Below, piece by piece: positions 1 to 10,390 of a stretch of 22,648 nt of DNA. Under the pieces are notes generated by a model. It was not told the DNA's origin. It ran no database searches and saw only the letters and a list, made by a program, of their open reading frames with translations. A program made the position numbers and the translations under genes. Positions within the stretch are counted from its first letter, which is position 1. Each line of letters opens with the position of its first letter. The DNA is from Mucidula mucida (taxonomy: Eukaryota; Basidiomycota; Agaricomycetes; Agaricales; Physalacriaceae), in assembly GCA_015501055.1 (NCBI GenBank), contig JADNYV010000547.1, positions 1 to 22,648 on the forward strand, in the 5' to 3' direction.

Positions 1-601
1 CCTGAAGCTGAAGAGGACGTTTCGGGTGCGCTCATAATCCGCATCAGAGAGAACTTGGACTTCGGTGTGTTCCTTTACGACGAGCTTCGACGAGTCCTGA
101 CGACCGCTTTCCAGCGAATACCGCGCAGTTGAAAGGTGGCGTTTTCATGATCACTGATCTAGACTTCTCAACTTACAGAATTGTACGGCAGACCGTTTAA
201 GGCGACTAGAATTGTATGGGGTGTCGCGGCACCATCCGTCAGAGGAACCTCACAGGAAGCAAGCGACATCCTTGGTATTCCATATGGCTGATGTTGAAAC
301 TTGTGATGCTTCGTATGTTGCACGCTTCTTGCTCAACTAATTCCTAATGATCACTGCAGTGCTGTCGAAATCTTCCACGAGATTATTGAGGAGTATCACG
401 TCTGTTCTTTCTCTTCTTTGTGTAATATATGACTGACCTCCGTTCAACAGACCCGCGGCGTCGGCTTGTTCCTCACACACTTGAGGCGGGGACCTCATAG
501 CATGTTCGATGCAGCTGGCATTCTTGATATCATTGGGCGCGGATGCCATTCAGGAGAATGTTGCCGCTGCCATGTCACGAATTGAAACGACCCAGCGATG
601 A
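1..601 (+). CDS. SulP-family sulfate permease, C-terminal STAS domain (partial, one frame break)
   Basis: This is the 3' end of a sulfate/anion transporter gene; the membrane part lies left of the window. Exons read at 1-64, 115-135, 192-312, 360-399 and 451 onward, separated by GT..AG introns of 47-56 bases. The spliced peptide has the fungal STAS-domain pattern: ALIIRIRENLDFANTAQLK, RLRRLELYG, VFHMADVETCDASAVEIFHE and TRGVGLFLTHLR. The STAS domain of SulP transporters is cytoplasmic and regulates transport and folding. At 535-537 a run of three G breaks the frame. Read straight, the protein stops at 583-585. Reading one base later gives a family-like ending (GADAIQENVAAAMSRIE) that stops at 599-601. 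The break may be a sequencing indel or a real mutation near the C terminus. The next gene is convergent, 136 bases away. The family call is firm; the substrate (sulfate) is inferred. Confidence 0.82.
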
Positions 602-737
602 GAGCATGCATATTGATTTTCGAGCGACGATCTAGTCAGAGAATTACTACTTATACCAACTATTCAAGACATAGAGAAGGTTATATACTAGTACTACTTC
701 TGCTATAATTTACAGAGCACGTTACGCCAAGTAGATT

Positions 738-1424
738 TCATTTGCTAGAAGTAGCTACGCCTACATTCTGCGTGTCGCTTCTTTCGCGTGTCCATGCATA
801 AGCTCGCACCGGAGAACCATCTCCGCCTGTTAGGTTCAAGGGTACAAAACTGATCGTCGCGTCAATAGGTACATTCTTCAGGTTGCGCAAATTCTCGATC
901 AGCAATCCACCCGCTCCGAGTATGATTTCATGAACGCCAAAATCAGCCCTCTGACCCTCTGTCTCGTCAGGACTGAGCGTGTCGATACCAATTCTTGAGA
1001 TACCAAGTTTTAAGAGGTGCTGGGCAACGTCTTTGTCCAGGAAGGGATGCGCGAGGTATGTCGGTGTGCCCCAATGCGCACACCAATCCGTTTGGAACAG
1101 GACGACATCGCCGGGGCGCAACCTGTCTTTGTGTGGCAGAACATCATCATCCCAAGTTATCCGCTCTCGTGGTTTCTTGGGGGTCACGTCGATTACGCGT
1201 GCGGGCCGACGAAAGGTGAGGGGGATTTGGTCGATTGAGGCGCCGGATTGGAAGAAGTGAGATGGGGCGTCGACGTGTGTGCCGGTGTGGGTGATAGAGA
1301 GAGGATTGGACGCTGTAGCCGTCTTTGGGGACGGTGAGTGGGAGCAGAGGGCGAAGGAGGGATCGCCGGGGTATATGGAGATGGTGTTCTTGTCTAGCTT
1401 GTGGGTCAAGTCTATTATGGTCAT
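738..1424 (-). CDS. Cyclase-family (kynurenine formamidase-like) metal-dependent hydrolase
   Basis: An intact single-exon gene of 228 residues, the usual length of this family. Residues 46-57 read HTGTHVDAPSHF, the HxGTHxDxPxHF metal-binding signature of the cyclase / KynB-type kynurenine formamidase / isatin hydrolase superfamily. The N terminus IIDLTHKL and the segment YPGDPSF are also typical. Family members are cytosolic Mn/Zn hydrolases that open amide or lactam bonds. The exact substrate cannot be read here, since fungal members include uncharacterised paralogs as well as formamidases. The ATG at 1424 was chosen because family proteins begin with this IDLTH strand; the open frame extends 17 codons upstream (to 1475) with no sign of conservation. 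No signal peptide is visible. It converges with the sulfate permease; 1425-1562 holds no gene. Confidence 0.85.
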   Translation of the reverse strand: MTIIDLTHKLDKNTISIYPGDPSFALCSHSPSPKTATASNPLSITHTGTHVDAPSHFFQSGASIDQIPLTFRRPARVIDVTPKKPRERITWDDDVLPHKDRLRPGDVVLFQTDWCAHWGTPTYLAHPFLDKDVAQHLLKLGISRIGIDTLSPDETEGQRADFGVHEIILGAGGLLIENLRNLKNVPIDATISFVPLNLTGGDGSPVRAYAWTRERSDTQNVGVATSSK

Positions 1425-1562
1425 TGTAAAGAGTAGTACGGATCCAAAAGCGTAGCCGGGATAGCCGACGCTCAATTTGGTAGTTGTGTGATCGAGATCA
1501 GCTCCTCAGCACGCCATTACTTTTTGTAAGATTAGAGCGCGTCGGGTGCTTCTTCAGCAGGC

Positions 1563-4385
1563 ATGTCCAGGCCTCTGTTGGGTTGTCTCAAAAATCTCCG
1601 TTGGTCTATGGTGCGTAAATAAATCATGAATCGTATGGTTGCTTAAAGATCAAAGGCGTCAACGACGATTATGAGACTAAGTACAACGAAGACGTGACTT
1701 ACGAAGAAACTGCGCCACATGGTAGAGTCTGGAGAACATACCTCGATGAAGCTGCCGCATATGACGTCCGCATGATTGAAGAGTTCCGCGACACATTGGA
1801 TGTCCTGCTCGTATTCGTGCGAACCATCTAGCCTTCCAAACGGCCCAATGCTTACCATCCCTTCAGGCTGGGCTATTTTCTGCGGTAGTGACTACCTTCC
1901 TTGTCGAAGCAGCGTCCAATCTGCAAGCCAGTTTTACGGAAATATCAGCTACACTTCTATTCGAACTCGTCGCTATTCAGCGAGCTATTGTGAACGGGAC
2001 GTCAATCCATGATATCCCTACGAGCTCCTTCTCCCCCAATTCCGCCTTTGTTCCTTTCACATCCGATGTATGGGTCAATGGCCTGTGGTTTACCAGCCTT
2101 GTGCTAAGTCTGATGACGGCACTTGTATCTGTTCTTGTGAAACAGTGGCTTCACCACTACATGACGCTCCCTTCAGGAACTCCTCGTGAACGTGCCCACC
2201 TCCGTCAATACCGCTTCGATGGTCTCGAGAAGTGGCGCGTTCCACTGATTGTCGGGCTACTTCCGGTGCTGTTGCATCTCGCGCTTTACGTCTACCTGTT
2301 GGGTTGTCCATTTACCTCTACAACTTACATCGATCTATCTCCTGGATAATCGTCTCCATGACCGTGGCGGCGTTGACTGTTTACTTTACGACAAACGCGA
2401 TTCCTATCATTCAACCCCAGTGCCCGTACCACACGCCCATCAGTCACATTGTGTATCCCTCATTTATTCCTATTTACCGCCGCATCATGAGATTCCTCAG
2501 GCGCCGTCTTCCTATACTTCCTTCCCTGCCATCGCTATTGGATTCTATCGCCTTTGACTCTCTTAAAGGGGCAGAGTCACTTCTGGTGAAGGACTCGGGC
2601 GACATAATGACCGTCAACGGACTGTATTGGCTTTTTCAAACGTCGAACAACCCTACGGTTCTTACCATCGTGTTCCAGAGTATCGGCGGTCTTCCCGTGG
2701 CCAATTCAGAATATGTGATGTCCAAGTTCAGCCATGATGTTCACATCTTGGTCGCCAGCCAGGCAAACGCGTTCTCTGATTGCCTTGAAATCTCGGAAAA
2801 CTCCTCCGCGGAGTATATGCGCTCTTGCACAGTGCGTCACGGCTCAGAAACGAAGCTAGAGCGCCTACTGCGGTCCCATCTATATCTATTCCCAACCGCA
2901 CGATCATATCAGTGGCGTTCTTCTCGCTATGCGTTGAGATACCTTATTCCCCGCACGGATATGGCCCTAGTGGCTACTATTGTTGCTTCTCGCGAAGCAG
3001 TCATATGCAGCGGAGAGAATATCGGTCCTACAGACTTTTTCCTCCAGTCCATACATTCCGGACGACTTCCCTGCTATCGTTTGGCTGAAGCTTCTCGATG
3101 CGGTCTCAGGCGATAGCCATGTCCATGGGGATTCGCAGGCACACCTCAGTGATTTCCTTGGTTTTTGTAATGCCACTATACCTTTCTTCATTCCCTCAGA
3201 GGTGGATCCGCGCATGCCCACCTTTCGCTATCGCGGTGCTCTGTTATCCTTCCCTGCTATTAAATACAAGGCGCTTCGCTTTATAGTGACCACTATACGC
3301 CATCTCACGCGCAATGATTTCTGGCCTCATGGTGAAGCTCGCCACCGATCGTGGGCACTCGATGATAGTACTATGACTGTATTGAGCCCAAATGCGGAGG
3401 TCGACTGCTACATGCTGGTTGCCAAATGGGTAGCCTCTCAATTGACATCTTCACAGACGATGCCTGATCACGACATCTATCCCAGACTAGAACTCGCCAT
3501 GAACACCCTGCGATTTTTCACATACTCTGTCTTCCGCATCGACAATCGTCATGAAGAGGTTCTTGCGATCGTAGAATCAAAGATTCTAGAGTCTCAGATA
3601 CTCCGACAAGGAATGTCACGGGAGACCTGATGGTACAGAGACTCCGAAAATTGTGCAGGAATGTTGCCAGGCATTGATTTCGACGTACCGGTCTACGTCG
3701 GTGATCCAGCTGTTCGTCCAGTGACACTGAATGATACGCTCTCTCTTCACACACTGCCGTTGCGACTGCCTGTTCTGAAAAGATTCATGGAGTGCTTCCC
3801 TACAGAGTCGTCAAACAATGATACCATCACTACTGCTCCATCCTTTCCCATGATTCTTGGCCTGGTGATTGAAGGCTTCCGGAGGAACGACATAGCCGTC
3901 TTTGATGCCTTTATAGAATGCGACTTCCTGAATTCGTTAGTCAGATATGGCTTCGAAATGACTCCTTGATTCAGGCAAACAACCACGGTTCACTCCTACG
4001 TTCGCGGTCTGAGGTGCCTTTTCGAAAGAGAAGGCCGGCAGGCGCTTGAACGCCATTTCCGATACCTCTGTGATCCCGGTCCGGAACGTCTTTATCTTGC
4101 CACACGCATTCTGTCTATTCACTTTCCGTTTACCGTCTCGAACCGTTCTCTTGTGGAGCATCATTCTCGTGATACGCTGCGTATTTTGCTTGATTATGTC
4201 CAGAAAGGGCATTGTGGATAACGTGCCGGGAACGACTCGTTAACCTCCTTCAGAGCGACGATCCTCTAAACTTTCTGACTGTCGCGCATGATCACCTGAA
4301 TAGGACGCAGTTGGAGGTCGCTGCTGCGATTGAGCTGGAGAAGCGGGACGTCGGACACTTCGGAACTGTGGATTCATTCGTTTAA
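1563..4385 (+). pseudogene. DUF6535-family multi-pass membrane protein, frame broken at several places
   Basis: A long gene of the mushroom-specific DUF6535 family (function unknown). A 50-base intron (1817-1866) joins DTLDVLLVF to AGLFSAVVTTFLV, the family's first membrane segment. WVNGLWFTSLVLSLMTALVS, KQWLHHY, a GTPRERAHLRQYRFDGLEKW-type loop and two more membrane segments follow. The frame then breaks: near 2301-2306 one base is missing; near 3036-3050 one is extra, in or next to a T5 run; near 3615-3630 and 3690-3705 the frame moves out and back; there is an in-frame TGA at 3967-3969; and near 4205-4218 one base is missing. The last segment (LLQSDDPLNFLTVAHDHL and onward) ends at TAA 4383-4385. 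Coding-like sequence continues across each break, so decay is recent or the breaks are sequencing errors. The 5' end is uncertain: ATG 1563 followed by a very short 38-base intron is only one option. Confidence 0.75.
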
Positions 4386-5529
4386 CGTATTACTTGATTG
4401 GACTTCAGATTCATATATACAACAATCAACTCTATAAGACGAATAATCCGTCTTTCCTTTCTCTATATAGGTGTGGAAGAGGCCAAAAGATCGCGATCAT
4501 GAAAGCAGTGTTTGGGGCTTGTTGTGCTTTCTTCCAACCACAACTTTCCTCTTGCTTCAAGACTCTTAGTCTCTTGGCTGAACATTACTGACCTATCGAC
4601 GAGCGTTCTGGTAAGCAAAGACTATTCTGCATTGAACGCCTCGTATATACCACTACAGATGGCAACACTCCGAAAAGAATCCGACAACAACACTGAAGAC
4701 TCTGCCGAACGAGTAAAGCCTGTCTTTTCCGATTAGTCCCCTACGACTGGAAAGCCGCTTCTAAGAGGTGCCGCGTCGTAAAGCGAAACTAAGGAAACCC
4801 GCCAACAATGGGTATGTACACATCGCGTCAATCTAGGCTTCGCGACATTACCGTCGAGGGTTTATTGTTGAAGTAAGTCCGGTGCATTTATCTAGATGGT
4901 TCCAGCTTATCGAATTACCCGCCTGGTACAAGGTGGTCTCGTACTGCGGAGGTCTACTCTTTCGTAACGTTTACAAGGCCTCGACTCGTCGATTCCGTTA
5001 GTGCCAGAAGCAGCGTTGGTACACGCCTGATGGTTCAACGACATGCAACTCGGCTCATGGCAATTCCTTACCTCAGAAGACTTGCGTCGTTGACACTACT
5101 CGCAAACTCTGAAGCGAGAACTAGATTCCGGTACTCCACTTGGTCAGCCGAAATTGGACAGACCTCGTGGCGTGTGTGAGACAGACTAATTACCGGTGAG
5201 ATACATCTCGTATGCCGTCTCTCGTGGGCAGAACTTGAGGGTATATGATGCGAATTCTGGATCTGCGAATACTACTGGAAGCAACCCCATACGCATAATA
5301 CACCTGAATCTGCGTAGAAGGAATGGCTTGCGCGATGGCTCCGATGCAACTCGTAATATAATCGAAGTTCTAGGAATAGCGACTATCTGAGCGAGGTGTT
5401 CGACAAGTCACACAGAAGGAGGTAAAAATGTGTACCCGGCCTCACAGGCGAGACGTGTGCTATTTCTCATGGCTCATGTATAGAGTATAAAGGTCACCGC
5501 TTCCTCCATTTTTGACCGAATTTTCACAG
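4386..5529. other. Intergenic stretch, no recognised gene
   Basis: No intact gene is recognised. At 4512-4736 a 74-codon plus-strand frame (non-ATG start) encodes a hydrophobic stretch followed by an acidic tail, unlike any family known to me. At 4837-5112 another plus-strand frame is open except for a single TAG (4999-5001) and encodes a Trp/Tyr-rich segment followed by a Cys-containing segment. The next frame over is also free of stops at 4877-5176. These could be remnants of a decayed gene. A TATAAA sequence occurs near 5487, with nothing identifiable at a matching distance downstream. Confidence 0.5.
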
Positions 5530-6823
5530 ATTCATCAAGGCGCATACTCCATCGGAGAAGAAGAATCAGGTTCTGTTACGGCAGCGCTGTTGTAGATGTT
5601 CTGATCTTAATAGTTCGAGAGATATGACCCCCGTTCTGCAACGTCGCGGGTTGCTCAATACAATCATTCCAATTGATAATGTTCCGTTGGGGAGATGTTT
5701 TTTTTTATTTCTATTGATGGACTTTGACGGCGTGGCTCCAGTGCTCGTCAATCAATAGCTGAATTTGCTTGGTGCTGTACCGGTCTGTCGTCTGTCTCCA
5801 TGCGTCTAGTGCTTGTTTCTTTTCGGTAAGCTCAGGAACCATATGTCAAGATAGGTGTCACTGGCATCATTCGCGAGGTTTTGGCTCAACTCTACTTATA
5901 TTACTATTAGGTTCCCTGCCCCTCCAGGCCTTCCAAATTTACAATCAAGGGGTGTTCCCTTTCTCGACGTCTAATTCTCCGACAAGGACGCCAGTCCAAA
6001 GTAAGGACACAAACTAAGTTCGTGATGTATACATTTATTTTTTCAGCTCCGCACTGGTAGCGCTCATGATTTTCGCCCTACTGGAGTTATCCGGTATTCA
6101 AGGTCGTCAGAGGAACTCCGATGTACTTCTCTGTCCTAACGCCATGCCTTGCGCATCTAGATCGAACGAGGGGTCTTACGAGAGATCTAGCTGAAGGAAT
6201 TCTGTCGTGATGGATCCGCGCGCCAATTGACAAGTTCTGTATGGTGCCCTGTGTCGCGGTAAGTATCTAGGCTGGGTTTTAATCTTGCGATGCTGAAAGT
6301 ACCCCCGAGATCTCCTACCCGTGCGAACCGCGTATTCTACTCTGCTCAACGATCTGCAGGACGACCCCAAGGTTCGCAACCCCACACCTGTGCCAGGACG
6401 ATGCGACACTTCGCACTGGACAACTAAGATCAAACTAAGATGCGCTGATAGGCAGACTCCAACGTTTACGTCTCGAAGAGGTGATGCAGGACATCATAGA
6501 GAAAGGGTCGTATTCTGACATTCATCTCGATGAGAGCTTGTCTACCTCTGAGAGATGTGGTGTCATAGTTTTGGTCTAGGCCCAACATCTTCGTCGTCGA
6601 GTCAAAGCTACACGATTGGCCAGGGTACGTGGATTTCGGAAGCAAAAATAGGATCTAAGAGCTAATGAAAGGTACACGAATTTCGAAATTCGCGGGGCAT
6701 CCCAGATTGCAGAACGAGTCTAAGCTCTTCTCAAGGTCCTGTGAGCACTACGATCAGGGCGTTCTCCAGATGTTGTCTCGTGCACTGGCTGGGGAAGCAG
6801 CGTTCGATGTCGTCCAGGACTGA
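5530..6823 (+). pseudogene. Unrecognised coding-like mosaic, probably a decayed or error-laden multi-exon gene
   Basis: No database family is recognised. Protein-like plus-strand segments follow one another in different frames. At 5530-5592 a short segment begins after a possible acceptor (TTCACAG). At 5597-5755 about 53 codons contain a hydrophobic run (CFFLFLLMDF). At about 6052-6174 a hydrophobic stretch (ALVALMIFALLELSG) follows another acceptor-like TTTTTTCAG. About 6294-6435 is open. At 6439-6576 a helical, charged segment (LQRLRLEEVMQDIIEKG) is read. At 6578-6820 one frame is broken only by a TAA at 6656-6658. That TAA falls inside a good candidate intron, 6627-6670, with donor GTACGT, branch-like CTAAT and acceptor AAAG. 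The hydrophobic segments suggest a membrane protein. A confident exon model could not be built. Confidence 0.3.
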
Positions 6824-7078
6824 TCTGATCAGAAAACTGCCTGAAGACAAGATGTTGGTACCACACTCCCACCGCGAACTTCCAAACACTCGACCGAGAT
6901 CACACATACCGAATGACGTGCGTACTATCTGGGCTTGCCCTAGCTCAGGGCTTCTGACCGTTTTCCACTTGGAAGGTTTCTCATGAACATATGGGGTTAT
7001 GTCGGTTACATATGTAGCGTTGGAAGCGTAGAGGTCTTCTTCTCAACATCATCCTTCCCCCCCAGGCGCTGTTCACTC

Positions 7079-7718
7079 ATGGCGGCCAACTCTTCCTTCC
7101 CATCGATATTGTCGTGGACACCGCCCCCAGCGCCGTCGCAGAACTTGAAGGTCCTGCTCGCGTACGTTAACGCGCGAAACAAGCTCGACAATGTGCTGCG
7201 CTTCTTTCACAATGAGTTAGAGCATCGGTATCTGCCCGTGTCTTTGGGGCGCCCTGTGCTGACCAAGAAACAATACGGAGAATATCTGGAGGCGTTGGCC
7301 TCTATGATGACAACGTATACTGTGAGTTCACAGCTTTGACGCATCGACAGCCATGAGCGTGCGTCACATCAGCGCTATATGAATGTGGTCTGACCTTTTG
7401 GTAGATAACACTTCTTGATGTGATTGAGTCGAGCGAAGAGGACACCATTGTCTTCCATGTACGGTTCGTTCGCACGAGGAGTCGCACGACTTTGCTGACG
7501 GTCGGCAGGCAATGGCTCACGGTGTCTCAACAATGGGCGTGGTATACAACAACGAATACATGACTACCGTTAAATTCGCACCCGGTGACTGGGGGCCACG
7601 CATCATCTTCATGAAGGAGTACGTGGACAGCTCGAAGACGACAGAGTTTTTCAAGACGCATCGGGCGAAGGTGGCGGAGTTTGAGCGAGGGCGCTCACGC
7701 GAGCATGTTCCAAGATGA
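7079..7718 (+). CDS. SnoaL-like / NTF2-fold small protein
   Basis: Three exons (7079-7321, 7405-7458, 7509-7718) with 83- and 50-base introns, both in phase 0, give a 168-residue protein. The order of elements fits a SnoaL-like (NTF2 superfamily) domain: an N-terminal helix ending in FFHNELEHRYLP, a GRPVLTKKQYGEYLE segment, the ITLLDVIESSEEDTIVFH strand, AMAHGVSTMGVVYNNEYM and a final strand IIFMKEYVDSSKTTEFF. The pattern strand-YNNEY-strand-KEYVDS is typical of fungal SnoaL-like proteins, which include polyketide cyclases, dehydratases and many proteins of unknown role, so no reaction can be assigned. ATG 7079 is preferred; an in-frame ATG at 6983 would add 32 residues that do not look conserved. 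No secretion signal is seen. It converges with the AT-hook gene, 136 bases away. Confidence 0.72.
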
Positions 7719-7854
7719 TCATGATTATTGATGAGGATACAGTTTACATGACCTTTAGATCCCTCATGTATACACTGGATGTCCAAAAGTATACCTACAG
7801 TTTGAGCTGTGTTACTTAGCCAAGATACCCCCACCATTGAATAGAATGCATACC

Positions 7855-8924
7855 TTAGACGATAAACACATTCTCTTTAGATATCTCGTACGACTGAAGC
7901 TTCTTGAAGAAGGCGATACGCTCTTCGCGTTCTTTGACGAATTTCTGTTCGCACAGTTAATGAGAGCACGGCAGGATGTAAACGTTTAGCGCACCTCGTC
8001 GACTTCGGTATCGACGTCGTCCTTTTCACGCTTTTGAGCCCTTGGAGTCTTTGCGTTTGCCTTTCTTCGCGCCTTCTTCCGAGTCGGAGCCTCTTGTTCA
8101 TCTTCGCTCTCCGACTCGACAATTGCCTTTTCCTTTTCCTTTCGCGTCCTGCGTGTGCGCTTTGGTAACACAGCTTCCCACTCCTTCTGAATCTGTTCGG
8201 GGTTCAAGCTGCGCTTCGCAGCCTTCTGCTTGCCCTTTGTCTTCGCCTTTGGTGGCGGACTGTCGGGCTCCGCATCAGACTCCACAAGTCCATCAGGCGA
8301 TGTCTGCCTTTCTGGTGAACGATCAGAGGATTCCGATTCAGGATCGGTAGGCTTCCGGCGATGAGATGGTTTAATGGGGGAAGGGCTGCTTGGCATGGAA
8401 AACTGATGACGTGAGGTTGCGCCTGGTCTGGAGGAGGTACGACGCCGTCGTGGCGTCGATGGGGTGGAAGGTGAGCCGCCGTTCGCCTCGGGTGTAGGAT
8501 ATGCAGGCACATCGCTGGTACCTCTGTCACGCTTTAGAGTCCGTTCTACACGAAAGAAACCAAAAGGGTCGCTAGCCGTGGATATATCCGCGTCTGGGCC
8601 CGCGTCGTCGCTACCTAAATACGACTCGAAATCTTGTCTAAGCATCTCTTGTTCGTCCACGTATGTGGGGAGCGGTGGGTCATCGGATGTGGCAATGGGA
8701 ATGGAGTTGGGCTCTGCCCATTCGGGGGAAGGGGAATGGGTCAGAGAAGATGGAGGCAAGGGGCTGGCGGCTTTGGCTTTGGCCTTTAATTTCGCAGCAA
8801 GTGCGCCCTTTGGTGGCCGGCCTCTTCGTTTCGGGCGCGCGTTGGTGCTGTTCTGGAGAGCTTCTTTGTCCATTTCGGGCGAGGCCGAAATAGGAAGGCG
8901 GGTAGAGCGCGTACTACGAGCCAT
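7855..8924 (-). CDS. AT-hook nuclear protein, basic and disordered, with a conserved-looking C-terminal tail
   Basis: Two exons on the minus strand, 7995-8924 and 7855-7944, with a 50-base phase-0 intron, give 339 residues. Residues 31-40 read PKRRGRPPKG, a classic AT-hook that binds the minor groove of AT-rich DNA. Most of the protein is Ser/Pro/Arg/Lys-rich and predicted disordered. DPFGFFRVERTLK (mid-protein) and the segment around LNPEQIQKEWEAVLPKR look like short conserved blocks. Several basic clusters could act as nuclear localisation signals. Without splicing the frame ends at a stop 3 residues past the donor; with splicing it gains a charged helical tail (KFVKEREERIAFFKKLQSYE) ending at TAA 7855-7857. 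The role is presumably chromatin-linked, but I do not recognise the ortholog. It is transcribed divergently from BCP1. Confidence 0.7.
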
Positions 8925-9069
8925 GGTCGTTCACGATCGAAAGACGTGAGACGAAGGCGACAGTCAACACGCTCCTCACGTGGCCCTGAGACTCCTTCCT
9001 AATCTAGACAGTCAAGCCCTAACCCTAGCTCTAATTATTTTGCTGTTTCTACACACCAGCTACACACCC
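8925..9069. promoter_or_regulatory. Divergent promoter between the AT-hook gene and BCP1
   Basis: Only 145 bases separate the two start codons, so both genes must share this control region. It contains a CACGTG E-box at 8977-8982, the core site of fungal bHLH factors. It also contains CCCTAACCCTA at 9017-9027, two telomere-repeat-like units of the kind bound by TTAGGG-binding factors such as Tbf1 in yeasts. The motifs are seen directly; their function is inferred. Confidence 0.55.
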
Positions 9070-10119
9070 ATGTCCAAACGGAAAACAAACCAGGACGACG
9101 CTGACAGCGATTCTGATGTTGTAAGGCTTTTGTACACCGAGTTTTGATACGTACTCAACAAAGCACTTAGTAGAGTTTTGTTGATGTTACTTTCGACTTT
9201 TTCGATCTCAATCCGGATATCGACTATCAAGGCCTGAAAAAATTGGCCGTACAATTGTTTCAACGCGATGCAGAGAGCTTGAATCCGCACGAGCTGGTTG
9301 AGCTTGTTCTGAGCCAACCTAAGATGGGAACTACAATCAAACTGGACGACAAAGATAGTGATCCATATGCAATTCTGACTGTGCTCAACATGCATGTACA
9401 CAAGGTGCGCAATATCTGCTCAGTGTGTATGTTGATATTGACCTTCAATAGGAAAATCCATTCATCAAGGCACTAGCAGCGTATTGTCTTGAGAAATCAA
9501 AGATGGATTCGGCATTTCACACAATGCTGCAGGCCCTGTTTTCGCAGACCGAGAAACACGTCGGATTCATTCTGTGCGAACGTCTGCGAAATATGCCAGT
9601 CCAAGTTATCCCGCCAATGTACCGGATGTTGACGGAGGAAATGAAGCAAGCAGTCGACCAGGTATGTTGTATGCAAAGTTGTCCGTGGTTGCTAAACGAG
9701 TCGTAGAACGAGTCTTACAACTTCTCACACTTCTTGATCATTTCGCGGACGTACCACTTGACTGAGGCTGACGAGACATTCCTATCCTCCACCCAACCAA
9801 AACCACGATCGTCGAAAAAGTCTAAAAAGGCAAAGATTCCACAGGCGCCATCGATGAGTAGACCTAGCGATGGTATATATTCGTTTCATCCCGAGGACGA
9901 CCTTATAAAACAAGTTAGTCGTTTGTTGCAAGTGGAAATGGGATGCTAATCTGTCGATAGGCATCACTACACTTTGCGGATTACACGTTTTCTGCACCCG
10001 CTGAGCCGCGTAACGAGGAATCATTTGGCCTGGACACGAGAGGCAGGCTCATGCTTGTCCCGTCCGAGAATTACGTGCCGTTGGTAGAAAGGATGTTAGA
10101 GACATTCGCGGTTGCTTGA
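9070..10119 (+). CDS. BCP1: BCP1/BCCIP-family protein (nuclear export / 60S ribosome assembly chaperone)
   Basis: Five exons (9070-9120, 9174-9404, 9452-9661, 9707-9913, 9961-10119) joined by introns of 45-53 bases, all in phase 0, give 285 residues, close to yeast Bcp1 (283). Family hallmarks appear in order: an acidic N terminus, FVDVTFDFFDLNPDIDYQGL, VGTT-like MGTTIKLDDKDSDPYAILT, KHVGFILCERLRNMPVQVIP, PPMYRMLTEEM, FSHFLIISRTYHL and the C-terminal FGLDTRGRLMLVPSENYVPL. In yeast Bcp1 is a nuclear protein that chaperones ribosomal protein Rpl23 and helps export of Mss4; human BCCIP binds BRCA2 and p21. The basic KPRSSKKSKKAK stretch is the usual lysine-rich linker. The gene reads without frame breaks. 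A degraded copy of its last two exons lies about 1.1 kb downstream. Confidence 0.93.
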
Positions 10120-10169
10120 ACCTTGTGGGTATATCTTTTAAGTCCCAACGAATGTATACTTTTCTTGTA

Positions 10170-10390
10170 GACTGGACACCAGTCGCTTTACCAAGCCGGT
10201 CGGTTCTGGGTGATCATCTCTCCTTCCTCAACGACTACGTCTAATGCTGCCCCACGTTCATCGTTTTCTAGCGAAAGCTACTTCATTTTACCTCAATTCT
10301 CCGTTGACTCTTGGCCCTCAACACCGTTTCATGCAGACACGGCAGCTGCTGATTGTTTCATCAACCACTGTAAATGTCCAGGTACTTGAT
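10170..10390 (+). repeat. Repeat A, copy 1: unidentified segment repeated at 10845-10985
   Basis: The stretch downstream of BCP1 is open in one frame from a possible acceptor (TTCTTGTAG, ending about 10170) to a TGA at 10388-10390. It encodes a peptide including RFWVIISPSSTTTS and SSFSSESYF. A diverged copy lies about 660 bases further on, in the same orientation. Comparing the two by eye, shared blocks include TAGCGAAAGCTACTTC and CTCATCG/TTCATCG. The peptide pattern is similar between copies, which suggests an ancestral coding exon. The protein family is not recognised. Confidence 0.5.

Noticed and set aside
337..549. 70-codon minus-strand frame at the left end
   Set aside because: It is antisense to exons 4 and 5 of the sulfate permease, which have clear family similarity.
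8464..8949. 161-codon plus-strand open frame
   Set aside because: Antisense shadow of the AT-hook gene; its Gly/Ser/Ala-rich product follows from the codon pattern of the opposite strand.
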